DNA of 41,067 bases from a bacterium (GTDB lineage Bacteria > Patescibacteriota > Minisyncoccia > Phycocordibacterales > Phycocordibacteraceae). The stretch lies in NCBI GenBank assembly GCA_021811365.1, contig JAJZPB010000006.1:1-41067 (forward strand). Reading direction: 5' to 3'. This document shows, one piece after another, positions 38,682-41,067 of the stretch. Made by a program: the position numbers and the translations under genes. Position 1 is the first letter of the stretch, and each line of letters begins with the position of its first letter. The notes below the pieces were generated by a model. It did no database searches. It worked only from the letters and a program-made list of their open reading frames with translations, and was not told the origin of the DNA.

Positions 38682-39089
38682 TTACTCAGGCAACTTTACG
38701 TGCACTGGCGCTTTCAATCGGCTTTTGAAATCCGAGAGCGTCTGCACAAATTCGCGCACCTGCGCCGAGGGCGTCGTGTCGAGCGCCTGGTGCATGCGCA
38801 AACGGCGTACGAGTCGAGAGAGGGTGCGTTCCGCAACGCGCACGGCCCGCAGAGACACGTGCGCCATCGCGTGCGCAGCGCGCGTTACGATACGCAACGA
38901 CTCTTCTCGTACGAATGATGCAAAGTCAACGTTCGCCAGAATGAAGGCAGCGCGATGCAGCTTCGCGTCGAGCGAGCGGCGCGTGCTCGAGAATACTAGG
39001 CGCTCGCCACGGCGCGTCTCCGCTACCGTGAGCGCATAAAATCCGATGAGTATCGCAAGAGAGACCGATGTAAGAACGAGGTACGTCAC
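38682..39089 (-). CDS. Hypothetical protein with N-terminal TM helix (135 aa)
   Basis: MTYLVLTSVSLAILIGFYALTVAETRRGERLVFSS; immediately downstream of tsf. Confidence 0.7.
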   Translation of the reverse strand: MTYLVLTSVSLAILIGFYALTVAETRRGERLVFSSTRRSLDAKLHRAAFILANVDFASFVREESLRIVTRAAHAMAHVSLRAVRVAERTLSRLVRRLRMHQALDTTPSAQVREFVQTLSDFKSRLKAPVHVKLPE

Positions 39090-39094
39090 GGCAG

Positions 39095-39676
39095 TTATCG
39101 GGCAGAGAGGCGAGCAAACTTGCCCACTTCAACGCGTTCACCGAATTTCTGCGACGCTTCGTTAAGCAAATCGCGGATGGTTTTGGACTCATCCTTTATG
39201 TATGGTTGATCAAGTAAAACCTGATCTTGGAAGTAGCTACTCAGTTTCCCCTCGAGAATCTTCTCGCGCAGTTCGGCCGGTTTTCCCTCCACCTCTTTTT
39301 CGAAAACGGCTACCGCCGCACTTTTAGCTTCGGCCGGGATATCGTCACGCGAGAGATAGAGCGGATCGGTCGCGGCGACCTGCATCGCCACTTCGCGCGC
39401 GAGCGAACCGAACTCTGGGTTCTTCGAGACGAAATCGGTCTCGCTGTAGAGCACGACCATCGCGCCGATGGCGCCATCATGGACGTAGCTGCCGATTGCC
39501 CCAGCACCGAGCTCACGGTCTGCTTTTTTTTGCGCCGAAACCGCAGAACGTTTCGCAAGAATCACCTTCGCCTGCGCGAGATCGCCATTCGCCTCTTCGA
39601 GCGCTTTTTTGCACTGCATAATCGAAACGCCCGTGGCGTCCCGCAATTCCTTTATGCGTTCTGTGGTCAATTCCAT
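39095..39676 (-). CDS. tsf: Elongation factor Ts
   Basis: Start set at MELTTERIKELRDATGVSIMQCKKALEEANGDLAQA; GSYVHDGAIGAMVVLYSETDFVSKNPEF. Confidence 0.96.
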   Translation of the reverse strand: MELTTERIKELRDATGVSIMQCKKALEEANGDLAQAKVILAKRSAVSAQKKADRELGAGAIGSYVHDGAIGAMVVLYSETDFVSKNPEFGSLAREVAMQVAATDPLYLSRDDIPAEAKSAAVAVFEKEVEGKPAELREKILEGKLSSYFQDQVLLDQPYIKDESKTIRDLLNEASQKFGERVEVGKFARLSAR

Positions 39677-39722
39677 GATACGTGAATGTAAAGAATGATA
39701 GCACGCCCGTAGCTCGCGCGGG

Positions 39723-40418
39723 TTACGCGGCGCGGCCTCGTTCAAAAGCGCTTACGAGGTCGTCGAGCAGGAGACCGACGGTTGTGCGTGATGCGTCGTT
39801 CGCCACAATAGGATAAGCGGCCTCAGCGAGATCACAGTCTGAACTCATAATCGCGATAATCGGAATACCGGCTTCGCGCGCCTCCTTCACAGCATGATGC
39901 TCTCGTTTGGTGTCGATAATCACGAGCGCGTCGGGACGCTTGCTCAGCCCGGCAAGCCCGTCGAGGCGTCGCTCAAGGCGCTCGCGCTCGCGCTCAAGGT
40001 AGAGCGACTCCAGTTTCGTGCGCTGCTTCGACAACGCTTCAAACGACGCTTTATCGGAAAGCTCCGCAAGTCGGTCGACACGTTTCTTGAGTTCCGCCCA
40101 GTTTGAAATGGTGCCGCCGAGCCAGCGAGTCGATACGTAGGGCTGCGCGATTTTCTCAGCGGCGTTCTTCACGAGGCTGCTCACCTCAACCTTGCCACCC
40201 ACAAAGAGTACCGTCTTCCCGTCACGCGCAAACGCGCCCATAGCCGCCTTGGCAGCCTCAAGCTGTTCTATGGTCTGTACGAGGTCAATAATCTCCTGCC
40301 GACCCTTGGTGCCAACGAGAAATCGCTTCATCGACGGATGCCGGCGGCTTTTAACCTGCGCAAAATGCGCCCCTGAGTCAAAGAGGCGCTGTACGTCTGC
40401 CTGTGCTGTTTCGGTCAT
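39723..40418 (-). CDS. rpsB: 30S ribosomal protein uS2
   Basis: Start set at MTETAQADVQRLFDSGAHFAQ; VSTRWLGGTISNWAELKKRVDRL; PDALVIIDTKREHHAVKEAREAGIPIIAI. Confidence 0.97.
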   Translation of the reverse strand: MTETAQADVQRLFDSGAHFAQVKSRRHPSMKRFLVGTKGRQEIIDLVQTIEQLEAAKAAMGAFARDGKTVLFVGGKVEVSSLVKNAAEKIAQPYVSTRWLGGTISNWAELKKRVDRLAELSDKASFEALSKQRTKLESLYLERERERLERRLDGLAGLSKRPDALVIIDTKREHHAVKEAREAGIPIIAIMSSDCDLAEAAYPIVANDASRTTVGLLLDDLVSAFERGRAA

Positions 40419-40477
40419 TACGTGGCCTACTCTACCGGAAACACGGACTCCGCGCAATACCTCGTCCCTACCCGGGC

Positions 40478-41067
40478 TCATTCGGCGTTCTCGCTCGACT
40501 CCGCGTTTGCTGCCTGCGCGTGCTGGAGGGCCCTGACCAGGTCCTCGATGCCACCGGCCATAATCGCAGGCAAATTGTGCCAGGACTCCTTGAGTCGGTG
40601 GTCGGTGACCCGATCCTGCATGAAATTGTAGGTGCGGATTTTTTCGGAACGGTCCCCCGTGCCGATTTGCTGCTTGCGTTGTGCTGCGTGCTTTCTCGCC
40701 TCTTCCTCTTCATGACGCTGGTCAAGCTTCGCGGTAAGGATTTGCATGGCCTTCTCCCGATTTGCCTGCTGGCTACGTTCAGAGGAGGATCGTACGTCGA
40801 TGCCGGTGGGCGTATGGATGAGCCGCACAGCGGTCTCGACTTTGTTCACGTTCTGGCCACCAGCTCCGCCGCTTCTTGAAAACTCCATCTCGATATCGGC
40901 CGGCTTAATTTCGACCTTCGACTTAGTACGCAGCGGCAGCACCGCAACTGATGCGGTAGAGGTGTGGATACGACCCGACTTTTCGGTCACGGGAATGCGC
41001 TGCACCCGATGCACGCCCGTCTCGTAGCGCAGCGCATCGTACGCGTCCGCGTTTGCGATTTCGAACA
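40478..41067 (-). CDS. prfA: Peptide chain release factor 1, N-terminal part beyond the window
   Basis: [74 protein letters not shown] (GGQ). Confidence 0.95.
   Translation of the reverse strand, partial: FEIANADAYDALRYETGVHRVQRIPVTEKSGRIHTSTASVAVLPLRTKSKVEIKPADIEMEFSRSGGAGGQNVNKVETAVRLIHTPTGIDVRSSSERSQQANREKAMQILTAKLDQRHEEEEARKHAAQRKQQIGTGDRSEKIRTYNFMQDRVTDHRLKESWHNLPAIMAGGIEDLVRALQHAQAANAESSENAE

Overview
This 41 kb window (high GC, densely packed) looks like the chromosome of a Patescibacteria/CPR bacterium, probably a Parcubacteria lineage. That placement is inferred from gene content and trimmed housekeeping proteins, not from a search. Clear genes include rpoC, rpoB, trmD, a KH-domain protein, rpsP, an RNase R-type exonuclease, a Glu/Leu dehydrogenase, a short SMC-like ATPase, ybjQ-like, rnc, a NusB-NUDIX fusion, rpmF, rnhB, dnaE, thrS, a sortase / Tat-like / giant surface-protein cluster, gyrB, a histidine phosphatase, pheT, pheS, a GT2 glycosyltransferase, a thioredoxin-like protein, tRNA-Thr(UGU), tsf, rpsB and a 3'-partial prfA. 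The strongest unusual signals are: (1) a complete but very compact T-box attenuator upstream of thrS, with its promoter, two candidate Thr (ACC) specifiers, Stem III, a canonical antiterminator and a competing terminator, whose UGGA bulge matches the U73-CCA end of the tRNA-Thr gene in this window; (2) a double-palindrome element read in-frame inside rnhB, plus a second nested-inverted-repeat insert inside dnaE, which resemble protein-coding palindromic mobile elements; (3) a sortase linked to a ~1048-aa surface protein with an internal IPYTG-TM module and a large predicted cytoplasmic tail; (4) loss of tRNA-contacting appendage domains from ThrS, PheS and PheT; (5) an SMC-like protein with no recognisable hinge, a NusB-NUDIX fusion and a His-rich tail on a Cys-less bL32.
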